Below are positions 1 to 5,805 of a stretch of 5,805 nucleotides of DNA, piece by piece. Source of the DNA: Gammaproteobacteria bacterium (GTDB taxonomy: Bacteria; Pseudomonadota; Gammaproteobacteria; Arenicellales; Arenicellaceae); contig DNHK01000214.1 of the NCBI GenBank assembly GCA_003485905.1, forward strand, positions 1 to 5,805, given 5' to 3'. Each line of letters begins with the position of its first letter. The stretch's first letter is position 1. The notes under the pieces are model-generated. The model was not told the DNA's origin, ran no database searches, and worked only from the letters and a program-made list of their open reading frames with translations. The translations under genes and the position numbers were made by a program.

Positions 1-274
1 ACGCGCATCTGAAGCTGGTGATTACACCACGGGCGCAGGCGTTCAGCATGCTACAGCAGAGCTTAAACAGTGGTTTGTGATGGTCAAAGATAGCCAAAAT
101 CGGTTTACCGAGAACCCGTTATGGGGCGACGGTTGGGGTTGGGCGTTGTTTAAACCCGATAATCCGGCTGCCAATGTTGCCACCGATTACAAAGCCGATT
201 GCATGGGTTGTCATATTCCAGCCAAAGATAACGACTGGATCTACACAGAGGCGTACCCAATTTTAGGCGAATAG
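1..274 (+). CDS. Cytochrome P460 family protein, C-terminal part (5' end outside window)
   Basis: The reading frame is open from base 2 to a TAG at 272-274, giving about 90 residues of the C-terminal part of the protein. The c-type heme motif C-M-G-C-H is at about residues 67-71 of the fragment, followed by a short tail ending near Y-P-I-L-G-E. Before it come the aromatic-rich N-P-L-W-G-D-G-W-G-W-A-L-F stretch and L-F-K-P. A CxxCH close to the C-terminus after this block is typical of the cytochrome P460 / cytochrome c'-beta family, periplasmic c-heme proteins whose characterised members act on hydroxylamine or bind NO. In true P460 enzymes a lysine is cross-linked to the heme; by my estimate that position lies off the left edge, so enzyme versus NO-binding c'-beta type cannot be decided. 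An internal GTG (77) or ATG (80) is not the real start, because family sequence continues upstream of both. The gene converges on the AEC transporter gene. Confidence 0.85.
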   Translation, partial: RASEAGDYTTGAGVQHATAELKQWFVMVKDSQNRFTENPLWGDGWGWALFKPDNPAANVATDYKADCMGCHIPAKDNDWIYTEAYPILGE

Positions 275-300
275 GGTGGAATAGTGTGGAATGGGACTAA

Positions 301-316
301 TAGTTAGTTCTAACTA
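301..316. repeat. Short AT-rich inverted repeat after the P460 gene
   Basis: TAGTTAG at 301-307 and CTAACTA at 310-316 are perfect reverse complements. They can fold as a 6-bp stem with a GTTC loop, 27 nt after the P460 stop codon. The stem is AT-rich and has no T-tract behind it, so a terminator role is weak. It may act together with the stronger inverted repeat at 331-366. Confidence 0.4.
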
Positions 317-330
317 GCCAAAGATATACC

Positions 331-366
331 GGCATTATTTAGGTCAATGACGATCTAAATAATGCC
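331..366. terminator. 12-bp perfect inverted repeat between convergent genes, possible bidirectional terminator
   Basis: GGCATTATTTAG at 331-342 and CTAAATAATGCC at 355-366 are exact reverse complements separated by 12 nt. The position between two convergent genes fits a shared transcription terminator. Against this, neither side has an immediate T-tract, and the right arm contains the last three codons (Gly-Ile-Ile) and the TAG stop of the AEC gene, so a terminating ribosome would cover it. A 3'-end stabilising hairpin or a protein-binding site are alternatives. The repeat is seen directly; its function is inferred. Confidence 0.5.
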
Positions 367-1311
367 CATCTGTTTTAACACCGCCAAACCAAAGCTAACC
401 GTGATCACGGAAGCAATGGTGCTAACGACAACAATGCTGGCCGCGAGCTTTGCATTGCCGCCCATGTTTTGCACCATGATATAGCTGGCCGCTGCGGTGG
501 GTGAGCCCACCATCAAGAACAAGATCCCTAAATCCATTCCCTGAATCCCCCACAGGTAGGCAGAATAGGTAAGGGTTGCTGGAACTACGATCAGTTTTGC
601 GAACACCGCCATTAACGACACCGAGCTAGAATTTTTAAGTTCACTTATCGACAGTGCTGACCCGATGCTAATCAAGGCCAATGGCAATGTCATACGCGCC
701 ACGTACTCTCCAGATGTTCTAACCACGTCAGGAATGGGTATCGATAACAGATTAAATAAAATGCCGATAACCAGCGACCCTATTAGCGGGTTTTTCAGAA
801 TGCCAATGAGTACGTTGGATATTTTGACGCGCTCTGAGCTGAGATTTGCACTAAGGGTGTACACGCTCAATAGGTTGTACAAAATGGTCAATACCGACAT
901 CAGTATAGACGCTTTAGCGAGGCCGGGTTCTCCGTAGGCATTAAAGCAAAAGGCCAACCCCACAATGGCAAGGTTGCTGCGGAATGTACCTTGAATAAAT
1001 ACGCCTCGGTCCTGCGGCTCCTTAACCAATAGCGGGCACAGGAGAGAAGCGGCAGCAAAAACAACTAAACTGACGCACACCGCAAATACCAGATATGGCC
1101 CGTCAACCACAGAGCGAAGATCAGTGTTGATCATGCTCATAAACAGCATGGTGGGCATGGCGATCATATATACCAGTCGCGAAGCGGCCAGGGTGAAGGC
1201 TTCATCAATCACCTGGAATCTTTTAAGCGACAGGCCTAAAAATACCAGCGCAAAAATTGGGCCGGTCACGCCAAACGCAAAACCTAGCAGGCTAATAAAA
1301 TCACTGAACAT
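355..1311 (-). CDS. AEC (auxin efflux carrier) family transporter
   Basis: This 318-residue, very hydrophobic protein has about ten predicted membrane segments in two halves, near residues 10-29, 43-62, 72-95, 108-125, 132-153, then 174-192, 205-222, 230-252, 258-278 and 288-311. Family-like features are the first segment G-P-I-F-A-L-V-F-L-G, the R-S-N-L-A-I-V-G-L-A segment (Arg111, Asn113), the K-N-P-L-I-G segment opening the second half (Asn174-Pro175), and the C-terminal G-S-P-T-A-A-A-S-Y-I with the following S-T-I-A-S-V-I-T. Length matches the family (about 300-320). AEC proteins are inner-membrane carriers for small organic acids or related solutes; the substrate cannot be read from sequence. 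The ATG is fixed within a few codons by an in-frame TAA 15 nt upstream, although no Shine-Dalgarno is evident. The gene follows the TPR lipoprotein gene by 62 nt on the same strand, so co-transcription is plausible. Confidence 0.9.
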   Translation of the reverse strand: MFSDFISLLGFAFGVTGPIFALVFLGLSLKRFQVIDEAFTLAASRLVYMIAMPTMLFMSMINTDLRSVVDGPYLVFAVCVSLVVFAAASLLCPLLVKEPQDRGVFIQGTFRSNLAIVGLAFCFNAYGEPGLAKASILMSVLTILYNLLSVYTLSANLSSERVKISNVLIGILKNPLIGSLVIGILFNLLSIPIPDVVRTSGEYVARMTLPLALISIGSALSISELKNSSSVSLMAVFAKLIVVPATLTYSAYLWGIQGMDLGILFLMVGSPTAAASYIMVQNMGGNAKLAASIVVVSTIASVITVSFGLAVLKQMGII

Positions 1312-1367
1312 ATTTTGCTGTATTTAGGGTTTAGCGCCTACAGAGCGAACGGACTTGGTCAGCAGCT

Positions 1368-1383
1368 AGTTGATTAGTTGATT
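1368..1383. repeat. 8-bp tandem duplication across the TPR lipoprotein stop codon
   Basis: AGTTGATT occurs twice head to tail at 1368-1375 and 1376-1383. On the minus strand the copies read AATCAACT AATCAACT, and the upstream copy supplies the final Ile-Asn codons before the TAA at 1376-1374. It looks like a small slippage duplication; no function is implied. Confidence 0.6.
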
Positions 1384-2636
1384 GATTTAGCGTCTGCTAG
1401 CTTAGCTTCTAACATGGATAGCTTCTCGTGATAAAGGTGGTTGATCTCGGCGGCAGTATTATTCTCCATCGCCTTTTCGAGCATGCTTTTTGCCTTTACC
1501 AAATCTCCTTGGTAGTTATACACCTTGGCCAAACCTAAGTAGCCATATTGCAGGTACGGTGCCAATTCAATCGACTTTTTATAGTATTTTATCGCCTCCG
1601 GATACTCTCCCATTTCTAAAGCACCATCTGCGATGTTTATCCATGGGTACGGGCTCAAATCTACATACTTGTCGATCTCTTTTTGAATGTCGGCTGCTTC
1701 TTCGGTGCGCCCTTGCTGGCTGAGTAAAATCTGGTAATTCTTGAGTAAACCCAGCTTGTCATTTGTGACCTCTAAGCCATAACGATATATTTCCTCGGCC
1801 TTTACCTGCTCGCCAACACGTTTATAAACCAGCGCCATTGAGTTGATCCCCGCGGCATATTTAGGGGCGAAGTCCAGAGCTCTTAGGGTGTACCAATAGG
1901 CGTTTTTATAGTCTTGCTCCTGAATATAATCGGTCGCTATATTCAGGTAGTACATCGATATAAATTCCGCCTCGCTAATGTTCCCTAAAAACCGATTTAT
2001 TCCAGATGGGAAATAATCCACGATAGTGCCCGTCAATCCTATTGTCGGAATGGCATTTGGCTGGTAGGGCCGCATTAACTTGGTCCGAACATGTACCCCT
2101 TTCACGATAACGTCGTCTTTTTGCTCAAAAACAGGCGACGAGTCTATTAACTGATAATTGATCTTTACGCCTGCAGCCTGGGCTAACGCAGTGGTTAATA
2201 TCGCCAGAGACATGCAATTGCCTTCGCCTAAATCAAGCGATTCACTGGCAACCAGTGTTGCTGGCATATAACTAAAATCAAACGTGGAATGCTGCAGGTA
2301 TGCTGCTACACGCGAATTAGGTAAGACTTCTTCAAAAACTGGATCATTAAAATAAGCTAAAAAATCGGTCTCTTGCTGAGCTGTAAGTACAAACAACTGC
2401 TCTGGCTCTAGCATCTTGGGCGATGCGCCAAACACATCCAACTTAGGGTATGAAATTTTAGGTTGCGGTGGCTCTGCTTCAACCACGACCACCGCTTGCT
2501 GTGTACATGCGGATAGCAAGCACACACAAAGTATCAGCGTGTATGTCGCTCGCAACTTGCTTTTGGCCAACAACGCTAGAGCCTCAAAAGAAGTCTTTGC
2601 GTCAAAATTAGGCTTGTTCAAAGTATTCAACGTCAT
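1374..2636 (-). CDS. Lipoprotein with transglutaminase-like domain and C-terminal tetratricopeptide repeats
   Basis: This 420-residue protein has a hydrophobic segment T-L-I-L-C-V-C-L-L ending in the lipobox L-S-A-C with Cys44, so it should be lipidated and held in the envelope. Residues about 75-210 look like a transglutaminase-like domain: E-G-N-C-M-S-L-A has the candidate nucleophile Cys141, G-V-H-V a candidate His182, and I-V-D-Y-F a candidate Asp207, in the usual C-H-D order. From about 228 to 396 there are four to five TPR-like helical pairs (for example A-L-D-F-A-P-K-Y and S-I-E-L-A-P-Y-L ends), suggesting a protein-binding platform. Substrate and partner are unknown; protease, cross-linking or a non-catalytic role are all possible. 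The 43 residues before Cys44 are long for a lipoprotein signal, so a downstream TTG start (codons 22, 23 or 28) is possible; the ATG at 2636 lacks a clear Shine-Dalgarno. It is divergent from the DUF5916 gene. Confidence 0.8.
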   Translation of the reverse strand: MTLNTLNKPNFDAKTSFEALALLAKSKLRATYTLILCVCLLSACTQQAVVVVEAEPPQPKISYPKLDVFGASPKMLEPEQLFVLTAQQETDFLAYFNDPVFEEVLPNSRVAAYLQHSTFDFSYMPATLVASESLDLGEGNCMSLAILTTALAQAAGVKINYQLIDSSPVFEQKDDVIVKGVHVRTKLMRPYQPNAIPTIGLTGTIVDYFPSGINRFLGNISEAEFISMYYLNIATDYIQEQDYKNAYWYTLRALDFAPKYAAGINSMALVYKRVGEQVKAEEIYRYGLEVTNDKLGLLKNYQILLSQQGRTEEAADIQKEIDKYVDLSPYPWINIADGALEMGEYPEAIKYYKKSIELAPYLQYGYLGLAKVYNYQGDLVKAKSMLEKAMENNTAAEINHLYHEKLSMLEAKLADAKSIN

Positions 2637-2687
2637 AATAGATCAGATAGTACCATCGTCACCTGATGAAAAAAGGGGCCACTACTG

Positions 2688-2718
2688 ATTAAGGCATAGT
2701 CGAGATAGATGCCTTAAT
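2688..2718. promoter_or_regulatory. Perfect 10-bp inverted repeat, candidate operator for the divergent genes
   Basis: ATTAAGGCAT at 2688-2697 and ATGCCTTAAT at 2709-2718 are exact reverse complements with an 11-nt spacer. The arm centres are 21 bp apart, two helical turns, so a dimeric regulator could contact both arms from one face. It sits 52 bp from the lipoprotein start and just upstream of the candidate rightward -35 box. No T-tract follows on either strand, which argues against a terminator. The repeat is seen; the operator role is inferred. Confidence 0.5.
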
Positions 2719-2723
2719 TCAAA

Positions 2724-2752
2724 TTGAAGGGGTGTTAAAAAAGGACAATATT
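2724..2752 (+). promoter_or_regulatory. Candidate sigma-70 promoter for the DUF5916-DUF6152 unit
   Basis: TTGAAG (2724-2729) and AATATT (2747-2752) are separated by 17 bp, each matching four of six consensus bases. The inverted repeat centred at about 2703 would lie near -56, a usual activator position. In AT-rich DNA such matches arise by chance, so confidence is low. Confidence 0.3.
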
Positions 2753-2968
2753 TGAAACGAAACAGATAACCATTGTTACAGTTTTAGTTATAAAGCCCTT
2801 CATAATCAGCCTGAATTTATACACTGCATTTTAATCGATGCTTCTTAATTGAAAAGGACGTATTCGCCTGCTCTTATCTACTTTACTAAACTCATTATGG
2901 CCAGGTCATTTATGTTTCTGATCATTTGCCGTAGCTTTAACCAAAATAGGCTCAGTCCATTTAAAATC

Positions 2969-5215
2969 ATGTCGAATTTGTTTTATTTGAACAGACAAAA
3001 CACTCAGCGCGCCGCAGCGCTTGTTCTTGCCCTTGCAAGCACCTTTCTGCTGGTTACACCGTCCCTTGCTCAAGAGGTGCTCGAGATTAACGATCGCTCT
3101 GGCCGGGATAAGGTCATCCAAATGGTTAAGACCGATACCCCGCCGATTATCGACGGCATCATGGACGATGTTTGGTATACAGGAGCGGTAGTCGACGACT
3201 TTCATCAGGTAGCGCCGTTCGAGTACACCGAACCTTCTGAAGAAACTATCGTTTACGTACTCTACGGCGAGAATGCCATTTATGTAGGCGCTCGGATGAT
3301 TTATAAGAATCCCGACGATATTATGGCCTATACAATGATTCAGGGCGGTAACTTCCGTTACGACGATAAGTTTCGGTTGTATCTCAATCCCTTTAATGAC
3401 GGTCGTAACGGTTATACCTTTGAGATTAACCCCCATGGGATGCGCGCTGAGGCAATATTTGAAGGTGTCGACGGACTAAACCGGGATTGGACCGGTATTT
3501 GGTTCTCCGGTGCCCAGCGCAATGAAGAGGGCTGGTTTGCCGAAATGGCGATACCTTACGAGACGTTATCATTTGACCCCAATGCCAGCAGCTGGGGAAT
3601 CTCGTTTCAGCGCGGAGTAGAGAGCAACACTGAAGATATCGGTTGGACCTCGTTTAACCGTAATACCAACCCAAGCAACTTTGGCACGGCCGTGGGCATG
3701 CAAGGTATGAAGCAGGGCATTGGTCTGGATATCATCCCCGCAATAAACGTGACCAATCGCCGAAGCTACGACCCTGAAACTACTCAGACTGAGTTCGAAC
3801 CGTCGTTGAATCTATTTTATAAGTTCAATCCCAACCTGACGGGCGCGGCGACATTTAATACCGACTTCTCCGCTACCGATGTCGATAACCGACAGGTACA
3901 GCTAACCCGGTTTGATTTGTTCTTTCCGGAGCAACGCAGGTTCTTCCTGCAAGAGGCTGATATTTTTGAATTCGGTGGATTAAACCGCAATGGCAAGCCA
4001 TTTTTCTCACGCAGAATAGGTATCGGCCCTGGTGGGCAGAACCTGAATTTGGATGCCGGTGGTAAGCTTACCGGCCGAATAGGGCGATGGAATGTCGGCG
4101 CACTGGCAGTAAAGCAGGCTGGCAATGCCGATATATTGGGTGATTTACCCCAAGGCTCACGGGTAATCAGTGACAGCGATTTGTTCGTCGGGCGTGCCTC
4201 GGCAAATGTCTTTGAGCAATCCACGATTGGTGCCATTGTGACCCACGGCAACCCGACAGCCGACGACAGTAATACGTTGGTCGGTTTAGATTTTAATTAC
4301 CTGAACAACCTCTCGTTTGACGGTATTACCATTCAAGGGCAGGCCTGGTATCAAAAATCTGATACTGATGGTTTGGAGGGCGATGATGAGGCATTTGGAG
4401 CAAACATTTCATCGCCAAACACTGATGGGTTTAGCGGTGGTTTGGAATACCGACAATTGGGCAAAAATTACTTTCCAGCCCTGGGGTTTGCAAACCGGGT
4501 TGGTATTAAGCAAGCCCAAGCCGAACTAGGGCACACCTACCGTTTTTCTCAGGGGACTTTATTACGCTCTGTGGCAAATAATCTAGAGTTCACGACCATT
4601 TCAGGTACTGATGGTAACCTCCAGACTGAAGAGTTTGAGTTGGAGTTTGCCCAAGTAGAAAATCAAAAGGGTGACCAGGCAGTTCTACTGTTTAATGATA
4701 TTCGTGAGGTTCTGATCGAACCATTTGAGATCGCCGATGGAGTCACTATTCCGGTGGGTGACTACTCGTTTCAGCGTTATGGAATAGAACTGGAATCAGG
4801 CGGACAGCGGCGGCTACTGGTCATGCTAGGTCTTCAAGATGGCGAGTTTTACGGCGGAAATCGTAAGACGGTAGAATTAAAATTGGATTGGCGCCCAAGT
4901 CCACGCTTTACCGGCGTGCTGGAGTACGAATTTAATGACATCGATCTGCCACAAGGCAACTTTAATACGCACCTGGTGCGGCTGCGCACCAATATTGCCT
5001 TTACCCCCGAATGGGCCTGGATATCTACTGTTCAATACGACAATCAGTCCGAGTTACTTAGCGTCAACAGCCGTTTGCAATGGATCCCAAGGGCGGGTTC
5101 AGAGTTTTACGTCATTTATAACGGCGGTTGGCGTGAAAGCATCGAGCGCAACAGCAGCTTCGATCAGCTTGGCCAGTCAGCGACCATGAAGGTAGGCCAT
5201 ACCTTCCGTTTTTAA
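2969..5215 (+). CDS. DUF5916 family outer-membrane protein with N-terminal CBM9-like domain
   Basis: With the ATG at 2969 the protein has 748 residues, the usual size for DUF5916 proteins. Residues 1-35 form a signal peptide (Arg-containing start, A-A-A-L-V-L-A-L-A-S-T-F-L-L-V core, S-L-A-Q at cleavage). Residues about 55-245 are a CBM9-like beta-sandwich beginning P-P-I-I-D-G-I-M-D-D-V-W, with F-E-I-N-P-H-G and W-F-A-E-M-A-I-P further on. Residues about 250-748 are the DUF5916 barrel, with L-T-R-F-D-L-F-F-P-E-Q-R-R-F-F-L and F-F-S-R-R-I-G, many alternating strands and a terminal Phe (H-T-F-R-F) as expected for BAM-inserted barrels. Role unknown; surface ligand binding or transport is inferred, and automatic 'hydrolase' labels lack support. 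The frame is open back to TTG 2849; ATG 2897 or 2912 (AGG six bases upstream) would add 19-24 residues before the signal peptide. I chose 2969 for the signal peptide, though its Shine-Dalgarno is poor. Confidence 0.85.
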   Translation: MSNLFYLNRQNTQRAAALVLALASTFLLVTPSLAQEVLEINDRSGRDKVIQMVKTDTPPIIDGIMDDVWYTGAVVDDFHQVAPFEYTEPSEETIVYVLYGENAIYVGARMIYKNPDDIMAYTMIQGGNFRYDDKFRLYLNPFNDGRNGYTFEINPHGMRAEAIFEGVDGLNRDWTGIWFSGAQRNEEGWFAEMAIPYETLSFDPNASSWGISFQRGVESNTEDIGWTSFNRNTNPSNFGTAVGMQGMKQGIGLDIIPAINVTNRRSYDPETTQTEFEPSLNLFYKFNPNLTGAATFNTDFSATDVDNRQVQLTRFDLFFPEQRRFFLQEADIFEFGGLNRNGKPFFSRRIGIGPGGQNLNLDAGGKLTGRIGRWNVGALAVKQAGNADILGDLPQGSRVISDSDLFVGRASANVFEQSTIGAIVTHGNPTADDSNTLVGLDFNYLNNLSFDGITIQGQAWYQKSDTDGLEGDDEAFGANISSPNTDGFSGGLEYRQLGKNYFPALGFANRVGIKQAQAELGHTYRFSQGTLLRSVANNLEFTTISGTDGNLQTEEFELEFAQVENQKGDQAVLLFNDIREVLIEPFEIADGVTIPVGDYSFQRYGIELESGGQRRLLVMLGLQDGEFYGGNRKTVELKLDWRPSPRFTGVLEYEFNDIDLPQGNFNTHLVRLRTNIAFTPEWAWISTVQYDNQSELLSVNSRLQWIPRAGSEFYVIYNGGWRESIERNSSFDQLGQSATMKVGHTFRF

Positions 5216-5245
5216 CCAATTCAAGTGGAACGATAGCGCGGGAGT

Positions 5246-5250
5246 GAGGG
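5246..5250 (+). promoter_or_regulatory. Ribosome-binding site that fixes the GTG start of the DUF6152 gene
   Basis: GAGGG at 5246-5250 lies seven bases before the GTG at 5258, with a further GGGAG just upstream. It is the clearest Shine-Dalgarno in the window and supports GTG initiation, which gives a clean signal peptide. Confidence 0.7.
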
Positions 5251-5257
5251 TTTTGCT

Positions 5258-5805
5258 GTGAAATATAGGTGTTTAATCAGTGCTGCCGCACTGCTACTGT
5301 TTTCAGCAGCCACGCCAGCCCATCATAGCGATTCAGGTTTTGACTTCGCACAGGTCGTTGCGTTTCAGGGCACGGTGGTTGAGTTTGAGTGGACCAATCC
5401 ACATGTATATTTGACCGTGGCAGATGAGAGTGGTGCAGAATGGTTGATAGAGACTGACCCTACACCGGTTATGACGCGCAGTGGCTGGACGCGAGATTCG
5501 TTTTTACCCGGTGACAGCGTCGCCGTGCGAGCTAGCCCAGACCGCAAATCCGATGCTAAGCATGGATTACTTATATCGGTCGAGGGGTCAGACGGTATTT
5601 CCATGGCCTCGTGGAACACGACCAGTCAGGACACCCATGAAGGGCCTGTTGCCAGCGCAACCAGCCTAAACGGTGTATGGCAGGGTGAGCGCTCTTCGTT
5701 AAAGAATTTTGTTATATCGCTATCGACCCATCCGTTAACGCCAAAAGGGCAAACCGCGCGGGCCGGGTACGATCAAACATTGAACCCGACACTACAATGC
5801 ATTAC
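5258..5805 (+). CDS. DUF6152 family periplasmic protein (3' end outside window)
   Basis: The frame is open from GTG 5258 to the right edge (182 codons). Residues 1-21 are a signal peptide (M-K-Y-R then S-A-A-A-L-L-L-F-S-A-A) with cleavage predicted after T-P-A, leaving a mature protein starting His22-His23-Ser. Residues about 22-112 match my recollection of DUF6152: H-H-S, F-D, G-T-V-V-E-F-E-W-T-N-P-H-V (His49), then G-W-T-R-D-S-F-L-P-G-D-S-V. After a linker, a region from about 136 starts L-N-G-V-W and continues to L-T-P-K-G-Q-T-A-R and N-P-T-L-Q-C-I, which I recall as a second conserved block in longer members, so a sizeable C-terminus is probably missing. The family has no established function. 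It starts 42 nt after the DUF5916 stop on the same strand, so an operon is likely. Metal binding by the N-terminal His pair is a hypothesis. Confidence 0.8.
   Translation, partial: MKYRCLISAAALLLFSAATPAHHSDSGFDFAQVVAFQGTVVEFEWTNPHVYLTVADESGAEWLIETDPTPVMTRSGWTRDSFLPGDSVAVRASPDRKSDAKHGLLISVEGSDGISMASWNTTSQDTHEGPVASATSLNGVWQGERSSLKNFVISLSTHPLTPKGQTARAGYDQTLNPTLQCI

Larger units (their letters stand above)
2637..2968. other. Divergent intergenic region between lipoprotein and DUF5916 genes
   Basis: This is about 330 bases, AT-rich, between two divergent genes. It holds the perfect inverted repeat at 2688-2718 and a candidate rightward promoter at 2724-2752. The part from 2849 to 2968 is open in the DUF5916 frame after a TAA at 2846-2848 and could be an N-terminal extension (from TTG 2849, ATG 2897 or ATG 2912) rather than leader. 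I see no RNA gene, riboswitch or convincing small gene. Confidence 0.6.

Noticed and set aside
331..366. Inverted repeat as the end of an insertion sequence or an attachment site
   Set aside because: There is no transposase or integrase gene, no target-site duplication, and no second copy in the window.
665..937. 90-codon open frame on the plus strand
   Set aside because: It is antisense to AEC membrane segments, has no family resemblance and no ribosome-binding site.
2666..2692. Eight-codon mini-ORF (M-K-K-G-A-T-T-D) ending next to the inverted repeat, considered as a leader peptide
   Set aside because: There is no Shine-Dalgarno, no run of regulatory codons, and it lies upstream of the candidate rightward promoter, so it would probably not be transcribed.
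2688..2718. Inverted repeat as a rho-independent terminator
   Set aside because: No T-tract follows on either strand, and it lies upstream of two divergent genes where a terminator has no obvious purpose.
2906..3436. 176-codon open frame on the minus strand
   Set aside because: It lies antisense to the DUF5916 signal peptide and CBM9-like domain, has no recognisable domain, and the plus-strand frame has clear family motifs across the same bases.
3817..4251. 144-codon open frame on the minus strand
   Set aside because: It is antisense to the conserved DUF5916 barrel motifs; its Pro/Ser/Arg-rich composition is typical of a shadow frame.
5365..5669. Open frames of 84 codons (minus) and 62 codons (plus)
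   Set aside because: Both are covered by the DUF6152 frame, which has a signal peptide, a ribosome-binding site and family motifs.

Overview
The window looks like chromosomal DNA from a marine-type gammaproteobacterium. This is an inference from the protein families (cytochrome P460, DUF5916 outer-membrane protein, DUF6152 periplasmic protein, a transglutaminase/TPR lipoprotein), the Gram-negative envelope signals and the moderate GC content. It is not an identification. I see no tRNA, rRNA, CRISPR array, insertion sequence or phage gene.

Layout: (1) 1-274, + strand, the C-terminal end of a cytochrome P460-type c-heme protein whose start lies off the left edge. (2) 275-354, a short convergent gap with two hairpin-forming inverted repeats; one has perfect 12-bp arms and runs into the last codons of the next gene. 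(3) 355-1311, - strand, a complete AEC (auxin efflux carrier) family inner-membrane transporter. (4) 1374-2636, - strand, a complete lipoprotein with a transglutaminase-like C/H/D domain and C-terminal TPRs; it lies 62 nt upstream of the AEC gene and may share its transcript. (5) 2637-2968, a divergent regulatory region with a perfect 10-bp inverted repeat (11-nt spacer) next to a candidate promoter. (6) 2969-5215, + strand, a DUF5916 protein: signal peptide, CBM9-like domain, then a predicted outer-membrane beta-barrel ending in Phe. (7) 5258-5805, + strand, a secreted DUF6152 protein running off the right edge, with a good ribosome-binding site and a GTG start.

The rightward pair (DUF5916 then DUF6152, 42 nt apart) is probably an operon that puts one protein in the outer membrane and a small one in the periplasm. 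The two leftward genes form a second likely unit. The most interesting lead is the DUF6152 protein. Its predicted mature N-terminus is His-His, and a conserved-looking Asn-Pro-His follows about 25 residues later. This resembles the N-terminal-histidine copper sites of CopC-like proteins and LPMOs, so metal binding is worth testing. The palindrome between the divergent units is a good candidate for a shared operator. Nothing here proves a new system.
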